Assembly (NCBI RefSeq): GCF_003073045.1
Contig: NC_037594.1
Location: forward strand, 32,994,338-33,058,337
DNA from: Pomacea canaliculata
Lineage: Eukaryota; Mollusca; Gastropoda; Architaenioglossa; Ampullariidae
Direction: 5' to 3'
Length of the DNA: 64,000 nucleotides
A model generated the notes under the pieces. It did not search any database. It had not been told where the DNA came from and saw nothing but the letters and a program-made list of their open reading frames with translations. This document shows positions 11,660-25,869 of the stretch, piece after piece (the stretch's first letter is position 1; each line of letters opens with the position of its first letter). The position numbers and the translations under genes were made by a program.

Positions 11660-13560
11660 AGTTTGACCATGTGACGTCACGGTTGTCTATGGATACATCA
11701 ATTAGCTTACGGTCCTAGAATGTGACATGTTCATGTTCAGTCCTGACGTCAGTGTTGTTTCTGTCTTTCTGTGCACTGAAATGCTTAATTGTAGGTCTGT
11801 ATCGAGAACGGAAGGTATTGTTCATTCCTATCTTCCACAGAGCTGAAGCTGGCCCTGTAGTACACAATTATCCCTTCGTTAACCAACCCGACAGACCCTG
11901 CCAGATGTCAGACTGGGCGTGGGGTGGCTGGGTTCTCCTTTTGCCTCAATGGCTATACTGGTCTTGGGCCAGATGAAGGACACTACTGCAGCAGCTAACA
12001 AAAAAATTTACAAGGACAGCGTGACCAGTGTTCAGTGCGAGGACAACTAGGCTTGTCCCCGAGCAAAACAGCCAATTAGGAAAAGACTAGGATCAGTGAC
12101 AGACCCTTGGGCCGCCGAGGTCAAAGCCCATCCTCAGAAAAACTGCGTCTTTCTCCTCCCCCCTTCCACTTGACTGCTCCTTTTCGTCCCTGTCGCTCTC
12201 TCACTCTAAGCTTTTCTCATTTTTTTTGGGGGTATGTGTTTCTTGTGTTTGCCGTGAACGTGAATGTGAATACGTGTACACCTCTGTGTCTGTGTCTGTG
12301 TCTGTGCGCGCGCTTGCGTCTATAACGCAAGATTAAAGAAATGGCCCGGAAGACGGTGGGTCGATGAGCCGACATCTATATCAGCCTTGTCTCTTTTTTT
12401 TATTTTTTCTTGGCTGCTGGAGAGAGAATATAAATTATCATCTGAGGTTGCAAGGGTATGTGGCAGACACTGGTATCTACTACAGCTCCGGCAGTCTCCA
12501 TGTCAGCTGGAGCAATGTGGCGTCGGCACTAGTGTGCATGCACTCGAAATCTCACTACCGTGGATTTTTTTATATCGAGAATATCTGTACTGTTTGATGA
12601 TTACTAACCTTGCATTTGCCTCTGTTTCTTCATTTCACATAGAGATGTGCTTGTAGAAGCTGACTGCTGAGATTTCATCGCCGGCCCTCGTTTCTCATTT
12701 TGTCATTAGCTTATGTAGACTAGGAAACGAGAACATGAAAACGTGCTCATATTGACTGTGTCATGCAAACACGGAACACACTGCACAAATATCACCAGGT
12801 GTGGTATTAAATAAGTAAACAAGAAAAACGCCATCAAAAAAGAGAGACAGACGAAGAAAGGAGAAAAGTAAAGATCACTCCTTAGAGTGATAGACTTTGA
12901 TCTCACTAAACTACAGCAAAGAAAAACACCTAAATCAAATGGATGCTGAAACAAAGCTTTCATCTAGTACCACGTACAAAGACCACTCCCATATATATAT
13001 ATATTGATGTATCCCTGTAGAAAACGTTTCTATTTTTGGTTAAATCGCTAAGACTACCAACACTGTCACTGCCACCAAGACGCAGGGAGCTACAAAAGGG
13101 ACTAATATGACAATCAGTATCACTTTCTTAGTACCACCAAGAGTATCACTTTCCCACCAAGACGCAGGAAAATGCAAATGGGCATCGAGAGAGAATTTGT
13201 CAGCTCAGTATCAAAGGGTGACCAGGGACACCCCACACGTAGGAAGAGGCAGAGCAGCCTCGAGCGAAGAGAAACTCGTCACATTCCTCGTCTGCGTGCT
13301 AGCGACTGCAAGTCCATCTCGAGGAGAAGTAAGAAAGATGTTGTTGGCTGGACAGCGTATGTATAGTGTATTGGAAGTTTAAGCCAGCGCGAGAGACTAG
13401 GGGTAGTGATGTCGTGAGAAAAGAACTGTGAACTGTGACCATTGGATTATGAACTGTGAACATTGTGGGAAGCAAGCGACATCGAAGAGAGATAAGTTTT
13501 AAAACTACAAGTTCGGACCTAGATGTAAACTATTACTCTATATATATATAAATCTTTTTT
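11660..13560. other. Gene-free stretch
   Basis: No gene is recognised. It holds a short TG/CG simple repeat near 12284-12312, an (AT)n run near 12994-13004, and a local duplication of CACCAAGACGCAGG (about 13074 and 13156). Basic, unrecognised open frames around 13107-13382 sit just upstream of LINE sequence and might be part of that element. Confidence 0.4.
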
Positions 13561-13573
13561 ACTGATTTAGTGA

Positions 13574-14110
13574 ATGAAGGGCTCTATCCCATATACGAAT
13601 AAAAGGAAATGAAGAGGCTGATAAACTAGCTAAATTGGCAACAAAACAAGCAACAAACCCTAAAGTCACACCCTAAACATGTCTGTATCACCAGCGGAGA
13701 GGAGGATGGCCATAAAGCTAGCAATAAAACTAAGGTGGCAAGAGAAATATAAAAAGGAAGGCAAAGGTACTATGAGACTAATAGATAGCAGGCTTAGTGA
13801 CAGTATGAAGTTCCTCAAGTCCAATGGGTAGGCACAAACCAAAACAGACAGAATGAAGCTTAATGAAGAGTATCTAAAAAGATACAAGGACCCCCACACA
13901 CACACACACCTTCATGCGCATGTGGGGATAGATTAAGTACCGCACATGTGCTGCTAGAGTGTAATGAAAACAAATTAGAAAGGGAGGAACTAAAACACTT
14001 CTTAGACAAATATGGACTGGCACTAAACCTGCCTCAACTTTTCAAAAGAACTGTGGCACAAGACACTTTCATTAGTATCATCAGTAACAACAAGCCACCC
14101 AAACTCTAGA
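13574..14110 (+). mobile_element. LINE remnant, RNase H and C-terminal region
   Basis: One frame reads HIRIKGNEEADKLAKLATK, the last conserved block of a retrotransposon RNase H (G-N-E-x-A-D). It is followed downstream by a lysine-rich region and by RLSTAHVLLECNENKLERE, which resembles the cysteine/histidine motif that ends many I- or Jockey-like LINEs. Stops and frame changes interrupt it, and a CA run at 13893-13908 lies within it. Only this 3' part of the ORF was found. Confidence 0.75.
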
Positions 14111-14119
14111 CTAATACAA

Positions 14120-17100
14120 GATAGACAAAAGTACACCACCCCGGCGGACCAGGCAGGAGTCAAAACACAGTTAGCAAGTGACAACAAACAGGGTACAAGC
14201 ACAAAACAAAACAGACTCGGCAAACTTAATCACCAACAGAAAAAGAGAGCACAAACAAAATAGACAATACATTCGGCGGCACAAAACAGCGACCCCACCC
14301 CTACACCCACATCCACCATACCCATACACCCCAAAAGATCCCCACCACCCACAGTGTGAAATCACTGCGAGGTGAGAACAAGTTCCCTCACAATCAACAA
14401 CACTACTTAGAGCCGGTAAAGTTCATCAAAACTGTGCCGGTAATTGGACAAGAAACATTAATCAGCAAGTGTTTTTCCACAAACTGTTTAGTAGTTATTA
14501 AGTGTAATCAAGGACTTCAGACAAACCACCGATACTGCCGCTCGTCTGCTGCTTGAGCTTGTTACAAGCAGCCTCCGGTTTCTTAGTTTGGAGCTCTTTC
14601 CTCCTCTTGACTGGGTGGGGTCTACTGTATCAAGTGGGAATATTGCTGAAATAAGCAGAATTGTGTAAAGTTTGGGCATTTTGAAATTTACACACATCAA
14701 CAGATAAATAACTGACTGGATATGGACCAGCTCTCTGTCGTTTTGTCTCGTCTGTGGGTCTGTGTCAAGTTTTGGTTTCTCCTACTCATCTGTGACGTTT
14801 GCTGTCTCCTACTCATCTGTGACGTTTGTGCGCCGTTGGCCTCTGTTGTGGATTGTTCTTAGTACTTGTACTGCGTCATTACTTACAACAGACATCTTCT
14901 TCCACTAACGGTTTCTGTCTCCTGTTCTTCCATCTTGATTTAGATTTTTGACTGTACCGGATTTTGTGCCTCTTTACTGACATTTTTAGTTGTTCTAGCT
15001 TTGTGCACCAATGTGGACCAGGCCGTTTTCTATTTATTATTTACAAACCACGTACATTGCTATGTTGTGTAGATTAGACTATGCGCGTCACGTGATGAGA
15101 TGTGTTTGTGTCATCCTTCATCTTGCTCCCTGCATGTCACTGACTGCTGTCGCCTTCGTTTCTTCAGTGCCAGGACTGTGCTCTGCTCTCAAATGTGATG
15201 TGAACTCAGCGCCATTGAGAGCCAGCACTAGCTCCGGGTGTGGAATTTTTTCCCACCTTGAATAGTGTCAGAAGAAATGTCAGTCATCTGAGTGCAAGAA
15301 ATATATGCCCTAAACGGTCCGTGCATCTTACTGACTGTTTTGAAATTTGAAAGATTATCAAAATCGGATCAAAACTGCGGTGTCAAGTATTTAGATAAGA
15401 AACTTTTAAGTATACTTTTTATGTATACTATATATGTATACTACTATAACTGCATGATTCATGCAACCTCTTCTGTTATACAGCGGAGACAAGCGTTCAG
15501 CCTACCGCGTTCAACACATTTTCTTGCTTATTTTACCCCTCGTTGATAAAGAATTGTCATTATCACTATCATTGTCATTGTCTTTTACTTATACTAACCC
15601 CATCATATAGCTAATTCATTCATCTCGTGGCTGGTGCCAGTTGATGAACGATTATTTTGGTGCGGGTTGTCGGGGGAACTGCTGGATAGGGGCAGCGGCT
15701 GACAGGGGTCACACAGGTCAGTCTTAATTGGTGGCGTAGCAGATCTTGCAAAGAACAAGAAGTTCATTTCTGCAGGTTTGCAAGGCAGTTCTTCGTCTGT
15801 CCATCTTGGCATCGACATACCCTGTAAAATATCTTTATAAAAGAGTGTGAAGTAGATAGTCTCATGGCTGAAACAGACCATTGTCTCATGTGTCGTCAAA
15901 CTATGTGAACACCACTTTCTGCGAACACTGATAGACCATGTATTAGCCGAGCTGTCAGCTTGAACGCTGCTATACTATGCAAACTAGTCTCCTTGCTTTC
16001 TGTCAATATTTACAGGCTTCGAAACTCCACACTTGTCAATATTAACAAATACATCTACAATAGTAAATCTATCGACACAGATGTATTCTCTACAAGTTTT
16101 GAGAACTCTGCGTTTGTCAACCCGGTAAGCTCACGAGGTCGCTTGCTTACTTCAAGAAGGCAGACATACACTGTAGTTCAACATCCAGCAATTTGTACAA
16201 CCTGCACTTGGCAACAGGCCTGATGGCGCTGCTGCGCCAGAGTCTGTCCAAGTTTCACTGTGAGAAAGTGGGAAATATTTCTATGGCGATGTAAATTGTG
16301 TGTAACAAGGCCTGCTTGTCAGTGAGTGCGTGCTGTCGACTGTGGGCGAGGGAGAGGAAAAGAGTCGGAGGGGAATCGATGACAAGAGCAAACAGTTCGT
16401 ATGGCATCGGACTGACTTAATTTGACGTGCAAAAATGCAAGCATCGTGATGGTGTAGTGTAGCAGTTAAATTAAGTGTCAGATCAGAACACCTGTGCCTC
16501 TCACAGTTCCAAGAAGTAAAGAAAGACGACGAAAAGATACAGAACAAAGAAAAAGAAATGTTTCTCAAAGAATGCAGAGAGCAGAAATGATAGTTATTCC
16601 CCAGACCAGGTACTCGATGATCATCAATCGTCACAACACGTTCCTGTGGACGATGAACGAACTCAAGCCTGACACTGAATATATTCAGCTGTTTAATATA
16701 ATATTTCTCGGACTGCTTTCAAACCTGAACCAAAACATCAGAAAGTAAAACAAAAGTTACATAATATACAATTATTTCAGACAGCAAAAGCTGCAGTTAA
16801 AATAATCTTCGCATTTCTGAATGTAAGCTAATCCTAAAGGGAAAATATTGAGTTTGGTTCAGTAAAGGCCGCTAATTCCCAAAATCTGAGTGACAATTTC
16901 TGTTGGTGAAATAAAAAAAATTGCAGTTCTTATCTGGGTTTTGGAAAGAAGTCGCTAGTTCATTTCTATTCTTGTGACTTCATAAATGTCGGCTTACTCA
17001 GTACTCCAAACTTTCACAGTGGCTGAAGCCTTCAGTGACGGTAGAGGTTAATCCACGTGTGATTTTTTGTAAAAAAAAAAAATTAACAGCTTTAAGTTTA

Positions 17101-20100
17101 ATGTTATGTGTCACTGGGGTTAGCCTTTGAGCTCTCTCTCTCTATATATGTGACAGTGGCCCCATAAGGGACTGTAAATAATCTTTTGTGGCTTATGAAG
17201 CAGCATTCTGGCAGGACACAAACAAGGTATATCTGTGACCTCAGGCTGACAGGAAGATTGTACATGTGCCACGACAGGACGGTCAGACAGAAAGTGGAGG
17301 CTAGCCAGCCCGCGGGGTTCCCCCGGCTTAATAACAGACTACCTACACCCTCCTGGCACGGTAAAGACGCAATCGGCAATGACTTTGTAGTATGTTGTCT
17401 TCAAAATGCAAGAAATAATTTTGAAAGTAATCATCCTCATAATTTTTTTTATCATTTCATGTACACAGATGACACGTTCTCAGAGCAGTTTCTTCCGGAA
17501 ATCAGCGGTCCGGCGGCAGAGAGAAGGTTGGCTTTCAGATCTCGTCTCGGACACGGTGTTCTTTCTCTGTATGTGCCATCTGTTTACAGGCTGACTTCCG
17601 TGACTACCGTGACAATTGTAGCCTTAGTCGGCGTAAAACATCCCCCCTTCTTCCCCGGAAGATCTCTTGACAATTAACAAAAGAATTTCTGACAGAGTGA
17701 GTCTTTTACATTAAAAAAATACTTCCAGCGTTAATCTAAAAACGATTGCAGTATCTCGTTCATATATAAAAGCGTAAGAAAAATCAGTTTATCATATGAA
17801 GAAGCTTTTCGTGCTTCCTGGGATAAAGGGTCCGACAAACATGGCTTGAGAATCCCAGATGCTGAGGACGAAATAAGTTGGCAGACATTTTGCGGGAAGT
17901 GAAATGAAACATGATAAACTGATACAGAGCTCGGCCTGACAAGCCTCGAGATTGCTGTTGCCATTGACAACGCCACCGACTGCTGCTGATGTCTTAAGCT
18001 GAGGACACCAAGGTTTCTGTTTGATGATAGCCTTTACACACTAGGTCTGTTTTATACGGCACAAAACCTTCAGTCGCTTATCTCTAACAAGTTTCCAAAG
18101 TACTAAGCTCTACGAAGAGCTGTTTGCCCGCTCACCGAGACACATCGCCAGCGTGTTCTCCGAACTAGGGTGAGAACTGCTCACTCCATGCTTGAAACTC
18201 GCCATCGGCACTGTATTTTAGCAAAATCTGTTGCTGTTCGCAATATAATTCCGCATTATCCTTATCAGTGCAGCTTTCATTTGTAAGTGTGCGTGTGCCA
18301 GAGCAGGTGTGACTAACGCACTATCGTAATCTCTATGCTGGCGGTGAGTGCACCCCGGTCGTTCCTAGCACGCGATGCCATGAATACTGTGTGAGAAACG
18401 AATACACTATAGTGTATGGTATATATATCTTAAAGTGTTCTACACACGAATCTCTCTCTCTCTCTCACAGATACAAATACACGCACGTGCACATTCCCGC
18501 GGGGAAGGAGAGTGGGAACACGAACAAGGCCTTCAGTCTAATATCACCATGACAACCCTTGATGTGGCAATAAGATTACCGCAGAGTGGGTTCCCACAGA
18601 ACAGACATGATCGCTTGCCACCTCGGCCTCGTGTTACTACTCTGCCTGGTATTAGAAATTAGAAACTAGACATTAGACACGACAAGAAACTAGACATTAG
18701 CCGTTAGAAATGGCGCTTGTCTTTTACAGATTACTGCACATGGATACTAAGCTGTAACCTACTTGTTTCACCACAAACCTATATCAAAGTACAACATCGA
18801 AAATTGTATGGCTACACAAAAGCTTCATTATTGAAATTGTGTCCCTTTTCTAGATTAAAAAAAATGTCCTCGAAGGGTGTTTTCGTCTTATCAAACTTTT
18901 TCTTTGATGTTACTCAAACTTTCATTTCGTCATTTTTTTTTCTTTGTCATTTTTTAAACCACATTTAAATTAGGATTCTACAACAGTAACTGAAATTGCG
19001 AGTTCAGCTGAAGCTTTCAATTGTTCTCTGCTCATTCAGGAGCATTTATTTCACTGCTTCGGTTGGCGGTCTGTACGAGATGCCTCCGTTTCTCCACTTA
19101 TTGATGGACTTGTGCTCCGCTGTGCAGCAGTGTCTGTCGTGTGAAGTAGAGTGTATTGATGCCATCATTGCCTGAGCTGTAGATGCACGTCACGGGGTTG
19201 GTCCTGGTGTGTTGGTCATCATACCAACAAGACAAGATCGATGCCATATTTGCTGTTCAGTGTACGCACGAGTCGCGCGGTTTGCCTTGGTGTGTTGTTT
19301 AATCAGGACAATGCTTAACAGACGAAGAAATGGCTTTCGCTTTTCAGTTGTCGGTTGGGTGTGATTTCCGTTTTCTGCATTAGCAGACATCAGCTCCTTT
19401 GCCCATGGGATGGTGTTATAAATACCACAGTGTTGTAATGAATTGTTATGAGGTTATAGTTGCACACTGATAGCTCTGGTGTCCGGGGCGAAGACAGCAG
19501 CCTTGCCAACCCCTACAGGGTCACTATCAGTTAAAATGCTTGCTCATTGGAATGAGACTTTTGTGGACTCAGTCAATAATAGTTGTTAATTTTAAAAAAA
19601 TTGCCGACATCAAACGTAGAGGTATGGAATGAAACCTCATTTTAGAATGATCAAATGCTGAAGAATAGAAAACTGTTTTAATAAGCATCTTATTATACTT
19701 AAACTTAAGCAAACGAGTTTTAATTCTTCCCGCGCGTAGAGGAACAAATAAAAAGTCCTAAACAGTGTAAGTCACACATATGAATTCTTTACAAGAGACA
19801 GCGAATCAGCGAGAGAAGAGTGTTATCTTACTTTGCAAACTATAGGAGTTTAACAGTTACTGTGAGCTTTCTCTTGGCTGCACAGCAGAACACGGCTCCT
19901 GGCGACTGACAGCCTCTCAGTTGTTGCTAATGCGTACGCACCCATCGGAGTACACACAAATATTAATTTTTTTAAAAAATTCATTCGCCTGTTCGGTAAT
20001 TGCCAGATAGAAAAAGGCATTGGTTGCAATTGCAGGCTATAGCAGGAGAATGCATGAACGTCCTGCATCGTTTCATAACGAGCTGCTTGGTAGACACCTT

Positions 20101-20220
20101 TCTCCGCTGGTAGCCCAGCTCGAGTTTGGAAATGCCGTGTCTCGACAACCTTTCGTTTTAGAAGAGTTTTTTTTTCTGTTTAAGCTATCAGAGGTACTGG
20201 TGCATGGGAAGGCAGCGGTG
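14120..20220. other. Gene-free stretch
   Basis: No supportable gene. The first few hundred bases may be the 3' end of the preceding LINE. The longest open frame (17186-17677, 163 codons) has no recognisable domain or protein-like composition. Short simple repeats occur at 17138-17150 and 18451-18467. Confidence 0.45.
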
Positions 20221-20229
20221 TTTTATAGG

Positions 20230-20310
20230 ATGCATTTTAACATCATGATGATGATGAATGTACGCTTGTATAGCACTCTACCACAACATGGAATTATGCT
20301 CTGAGCGCTA
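20230..20310 (-). mobile_element. LINE 3'-tail-like repeat with (ATC)n end
   Basis: Read on the minus strand it gives TTAGCGCTCAGAGCATAATT, then GAGTGCTATACAAG, then (ATC)n. This is the layout common at the 3' ends of CR1/L2-like LINEs: two AGCGCT-type half-sites followed by a simple-repeat tail. Compare 25780-25860 and 43290-43400. Confidence 0.5.
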
Positions 20311-20399
20311 ATAAACAGTAGAAATCCTACAAATAAACATAGTGAAAGAGACGTGTGACATGGAACAGCAGCCATACTGAAATCTGTTTTCTGAAACTT

Positions 20400-23181
20400 C
20401 AAAAGGTTCTTAAACAAATATGTAAACGCAACTATTTACTTGTAAATGTGAAGGTGTGACTATATATCACAAGCTGAGACAAGGGTTTAGGGATCAAACA
20501 ACCTATTAAGCATCAATATTTACAATTATTGTTTACATAGCTTTTTCTAATGATAAACAGTTAACAGCAGTTGTAAAACACTAAATTTCTTTATTAATCT
20601 CTTAAAGTGTGGAACTTGAAATGCAGAGTTGTGAACCATAATTAAGATTGAGCTTTGAGAACATCATCTAGGAAACACGACATTGTACAAACCACACAAC
20701 ATGGGAGTACTTAAAAAAAAGAAATCAGCCCCAGGCTCACTTGCTGTCTGATGCTGGCTGACAAACTAAATCTCTCACATTCTGAAAAAAAAATCTACAT
20801 TTAATTGCTTTACACTTTGGAAAACAGCATTAAGCTTAAGTTTCTAAATCAATCACAGCTCAGAACAGAGAAGCTGTTTCAAAAAACTGAAACTGCCGAT
20901 TCTTATTCCTTCAAGGCACAAATTGTTTGCACCAGGTAATGTGACAGCATGCATTAACGAGTCAAATAATAAATCAGTGACCACAGGGGGCAATGACAAT
21001 TTATAATTTCTTAACCATTAATCCAGAACATTCTGCATAAAAACATAATGCCTGTTCTTAAATCTAATTCCCTCAAGTAATACCTAGGCTGCAGCTTTAG
21101 TTTGCATGCTTTTTGTGTAACCGCTTATGTTCAAGACTGTTAGGGGGAAGCAGAAGCCAGTATTAAAGGTTATGAATGAATCATTAAGGGTAAGGCATCT
21201 GGAAACCTTATTTAATGTGTGCCAGATGTGTAAATACACGAAGGAGCATAAATTGCATCAAGACTGTCCAGACATGGAATGAACATATGATGTTTTACAA
21301 TCCATGTCATTGCTCCAAATTTCCTTCGAAAAATGTTATGGTTATCTCTCCAATTTCAATATTTTTCAGTTCTGAATAATTCTCATCTCAGTAAAACAGC
21401 AGATCTTAGCATCAAAGCACTCCTCAGAGAAAAATCAGGGTGCAGATGCAATTTTGAAGACACTGTAAATCTAATCATATTCTTGCTCCAGTGATCAATG
21501 CTCATTTATTTCAAATTGAATGTTTGCAACACTCCCATATTATCCCTGCTTTTACTGAAATTTGTTATCAGAAAATTATGGTCATTGAGACTGATAATGT
21601 GACATAGGCTGCTTGAGATTATGCTGTCTAAAGTAAATGCATATTATTTTCTTGCAAATATTTCCCATTCACCAAGAACACAAATCATGGCCTATTCTGT
21701 GAGCATTATCAATGCCTTTAACCATGGATTTGACATGTAAACCCATATCTTTGCATGGACCCAAAATTACACATAAACCATACAGTAAATCATTAACTTT
21801 ACTGCTTTCTATTAAATACATAACCAGATTATAATAAAAAGACTTCATCTGCAGACTAAGCAGACTTTACTATAATCTTAAAGCACTGTGTTGCAGGTCA
21901 CCTGGCAAACGATATAGTTAGCTAGTCAATATGCAGTGTTTGTCCTTCATAAATATCTGTGCTGTCATTAACGGTTTAAAATAGTGAACAGGTAATTTAA
22001 AACACAGTTTATGCTCACATAATTGATACTGATGTTTTAATCACTTCTGCTCTAAAGTTCTGGTGACAAAAAAAGTCATTTGATTTGCTATTGCCCCTAA
22101 ATCACCACTCAGATATAGTAAATGGCGATCATCATGTCTCCATATACTCTACAAACTGACCATCACAGGCTATATTGCATAAGCAGTTTTACAAAAAGAA
22201 GGAGGGCTGCAACTGGCCACAATCGAGAACAGGAACAATACAAGCAGCTGAAGTAATGTGGTCACTCTTTTTGAGGCTGTGAATAAAATACTTACTCATT
22301 TTCACGAAGATTGAGGGATATTCTGTTAGAGCATTTTTCTTTCACGTTGGGCAAACATGCATCTTTTGTGTTAAAGCAATTCGGGGTTTGTGAGGGTGAA
22401 GGAGTTTTGTAAGAGGCATGAATCAGTTTTCCAAAAGCTTTTTATTAGTCTACGTCTAGAAGGAAGTTCTGAAAATATGCTATACTTCTGACTTTCCTCT
22501 TTCCTTTGCTATTTGTTAGTTGCAGACAACATAAAATTCATGTTTATAAAAAGTCAGCAATAACAAACAAGAAAAAAGCTAAGAGTGAAAAAAGAGAAAG
22601 CAAAAGAAATAATCATCTATTTCAAATTACAACTGATGGATTTCTTTCTGGAAGATTGTACTCCAAAAGAAATAATAAGTAATGCCACGTTTGACTGTTC
22701 TGAAGATGAGGCTTCCACATTACCCAGACACTTTTAAGTTGTCTACAATGAAACTTGCACATAAGTACACACACACACATTCATATACTCATGTGTACAC
22801 ACACAAAGTCCTTCTTGCGTCCATGGGAGTTATCAGAAAAGTAACTTTTCTCACAACAAATGTGTTCAGCACACAGACAATGTGCTAAAATAAGCTGCTG
22901 CTAAAACATAACTAATTCTTCAATCATTCCAGTCTTGACTGCATTTTCACCACTCATGATTTTAAGTCTCATAAATGCTTTAAAACGTGAATGAGAAAAG
23001 GCAAATGTCATGAAATCAATATCCACTGTATTTGCATCGGCTACCCAGCTTCCTGAGCTGTGACCTTGGTCCATCTTGGCAGTTCCCTACACACAGAATA
23101 ATGGATACATCAGAAGACTTCAAGTGTAAGTTTCCATAATGGCACTGGCAATAAAGGGATGTCAACAAGTGACCCTGCTGC
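20400..23181 (-). other. A+T-rich stretch, probable long 3' UTR of the C20orf27-like gene
   Basis: About 2.8 kb with no coding frame directly follows the stop codon of the minus-strand gene. It is uniformly A+T-rich and contains several minus-strand AATAAA hexamers (for example plus-strand TTTATT at 20590-20595). A long 3' UTR is the simplest reading, but the true end cannot be fixed. Confidence 0.4.
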
Positions 23182-25229
23182 TCAGTTAAAACCTTGCCAG
23201 TCACTCTCTTCCTCATCATCTGAATCTATACGTACGCAATGGACACCATTTTTAAGTGAAGGAGTTCCCTTGAATTTACCTAGAAGAAAAAGAATATCCA
23301 AACATGCATGAAAACAAACATATGTTTACAAGAAAACAATCCTACATGTTCACATGAAAAATAATGTTCACGTGAAAGCATATATAATCATGTGAAAAAC
23401 AAATGTGTTCACATGAAAACATATATACATGTTCACATACACCAATATGCTTGCATATGCATGCAAGAATACTATTATTTCCATGCAAGAACTTTCTTGA
23501 CAATGCAAAATTTGCAATATGCTTCAAATTTCTTTTTGTAACATGACTTTGGAATACTTAATGTATTAGGAATTTAAAATATTCTTTTAATCTTGTGTTC
23601 CAATACAGTGTTATAATCCTAACAGTGTACTACATCACACTAGTGCACCATTTACAAGGTTGCTAGCTGTCAACAGCAGTAAGAGAGAGAAAATGAGCAA
23701 CAGTTCGAATTATTCGCACACCAACAGTCTGATTTCTCATGGTTCTGAAAAACTAATACTTTAGCATGAGAAATGCAGACTTTCAACTTCCGAATAACCC
23801 AAACTGTCACTCTGATTGGTGTTGACGGCAGGCAATGTTGTGAATGGTGCTCTAGTGTGACGTAGTACAGTGTTAGCGGCGCTTGCAGGTGCGAATCACA
23901 TACTTTGGTAGCAGATAATTAAGGGATTGGTTTTAGAGGCTGAAATTTACAGGTTAAGTTTATATCACCAATATATACCAATATCTGCACAAAACGCAAA
24001 CCATTCAGGTTGGTCTTTAAGAATGCAGCTGTTTGTTACTCCACATTTTTGAGGAGCATAAACCAGCCAGCTGCAATATTTCACACTCTCAAACATCAGT
24101 CAATACCACCACACTGGAACCTCAAACTTTCTCAATTAACTACAACACTACTTGCATTCTACTTGAATTTAACCTTAACCTTCAAATTGACCTATAGGAA
24201 AAGCTAGTATCTGGGTTTGTAATAATATCTAATGTAAAAACTTTCTAACAATAAAAAAGTTCTTTGTCTTACTCTTATTTGTAATATTCTGCTCCTTACA
24301 TCATAATCATATAGCAAGTTGTTTAAACATTACTCCATTATTTTCATAGTAAGTCACAATATTTATGCTTTGCTTTGTCAGCAAAACTTGATCACAGAAA
24401 TATGGCATCAACATGAAAGACTGTGAAGGTATTCAGATGAAAATATAATTTGTTTAGTGGGGGACAACAACCAGCAGAAGTAAATAAATGATAAAATGTA
24501 TGCCAGAAATGCTTACCAAGTACACGAGCAAAAAATATAAGAAAGACAACATCATCTGGCCGCTCCTTGCTTCGGATGGTGACCTTCTCTTTCATCAATT
24601 TTTCTTTATGAGCATTAAATTCAACCACCAAGTGGTGTCCCTTTCCTGCATGGCAAACAAATCTAAAAATATTAGTTAAATAAAAAAGGAAGAAATAAAA
24701 AGAAGTTACAACTTAAACTACAGTATCATCTTTGTCTTTTTCTGCATCAATAAAATCTTTAGATTTAGCACTAGACAAGCAGCATGCTTTGCACTAAATT
24801 TGTGTTAGCTAAAGACATAAGAAAATATGATAATTTATAATATTTCTCAAATATAGTTATAATGGAAATAATACCTATATAGTGAAAGTATAATTACATC
24901 AATATCATATTAAATGGAAAACTATATGTTGCTATAAAGTGCTTAAGAATTAATCTGACTAAAGAAGTGTCATGTAACAAATGCCACAAACTCACCATCG
25001 GCATTAGGGACAATACTTTTCACTTTGACAACCAGATTCTCTAAAGGATCAAAGTTCACTTCCTCTCCAAGGTCATCCACGATACTGAATGTGACATCAT
25101 ACACATGTCGAATTTGCAAAAACCCAAGATGGACCTCCTGAATTCCTTCTTCTGGACAAACTATGCTGATCTCTGCATCATGTCTGGCTACTTCCTCTGT
25201 CCTAAAGTGCACGTGTCCATCACCATTGC
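23182..25229 (-). CDS. ADISSP: C20orf27 / ADISSP homologue (UPF0687 family), exons 2 to last
   Basis: Three exons (24996-25229, 24517-24645, 23182-23279) join with consistent phase 1 borders and encode about 154 residues. They align by eye with human C20orf27 over most of its 174 residues: HVHFRTEE, VHLGFLQIRHVYDVTFSI, EFNAHKEKLMKEKVTI, GTPSLKNGVHCV and the acidic ending EESDWQGFN (human HSDWHGFD). The family is a small conserved beta-rich protein. The mammalian member is reported as an adipose-secreted signalling protein, though no signal peptide can be judged here because the N-terminal exon (about 20 residues) was not found. The last exon uses GTAAATTC right after its AG, so the exon itself begins with a donor-like GTAA. 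Confidence 0.9.
23619..23875. mobile_element. MITE-like inverted-repeat element, copy 1
   Basis: The left arm (CTAACAGTGTACTACATCAC..GTCAAC, 23619-23671) pairs imperfectly with the right arm (GTTGACGGC..GTAGTACAGTGTTAG, 23821-23875). No coding capacity is seen. A second copy is at 63495-63710. Similarity continues past the right arm (23883-23925 against 63724-63766), so the true end may lie farther right. It sits in the intron between the last two exons of the C20orf27-like gene. Confidence 0.7.
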
Positions 25230-25435
25230 CTATTTTTAGACAAAATCCCTGTAGCTTTTTATTTTTCTACTTGTAACATAACAAAGTTTTCTTTTTAAAG
25301 TCATAATAACAACAGTGATAATTTTAATATTATAATAGTCCTATGCCTGCTCTAAGCTCATACCATCAGTTTATCTGTATTGCAAATGCTCAGTCATATA
25401 AGCTTATTTATCAGTCAGTATTTTTATTTATTGTG
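25230..25435 (-). other. Intron upstream of C20orf27-like exon 2
   Basis: A good acceptor (CTAAAAATAG) ends at 25230. No further exon of the gene was recognised upstream on the minus strand. Confidence 0.5.
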
Positions 25436-25439
25436 CAGT

Positions 25440-25862
25440 GAAACAATGGAACTCTCCCCCTTTTATTATCCGCCACCTACCCAATATTGAATCTTTAAAC
25501 ATGCACTGAAAACCCACCTCTTTTATGAACATTACTCCTAACACCCTTTCCCACAAAGCTAGTCCTTTTTCCCTTTTTTTTCCTTTTCCCTGCTCATTTT
25601 CCTTTTGCAATATCATGTTACTCTCAGTTCTTGTTCTTGTTATTTGGTTCCTCTTTGCATTTTCTGTATTTGATTTTATTTTTTTGTTAGTACTGTTGTT
25701 TATTTTTTTATAGTTCATATGTTATTTGCTTGTTTTCCTGTCCCTCATATGCTGTCCATGTTTCATTCTTGTTCTTAGGTGCTAAGAGTATGCTCCTTAG
25801 GAGTGTGAGTATGCAATTTACAAATTTTGAATTTATTATTATTATTAAATACTGACATTCAA
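25440..25862 (+). mobile_element. LINE 3' end: ORF2 C-terminus, 3' UTR and (ATT)n tail
   Basis: One frame reads IFKHALKTHLFYEHYS followed by a stop, the typical extreme C-terminus of CR1/L2-group LINE proteins (FK-ALKT-LF). A T-rich 3' UTR follows, then a hairpin-like GGTGCTAAGAGTATGCTCC region and a tail of ATT repeats ending at about 25848. Only the 3' end is present, as expected from 5'-truncated insertion. Confidence 0.65.
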
Positions 25863-25869
25863 TATCATT

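Noticed and set aside
17186-17677. 163-codon open frame on the + strand
   Set aside because: The longest free-standing frame in the intergenic region, but its composition is not protein-like, no motif is recognisable and an A+T-rich stretch runs through the middle.
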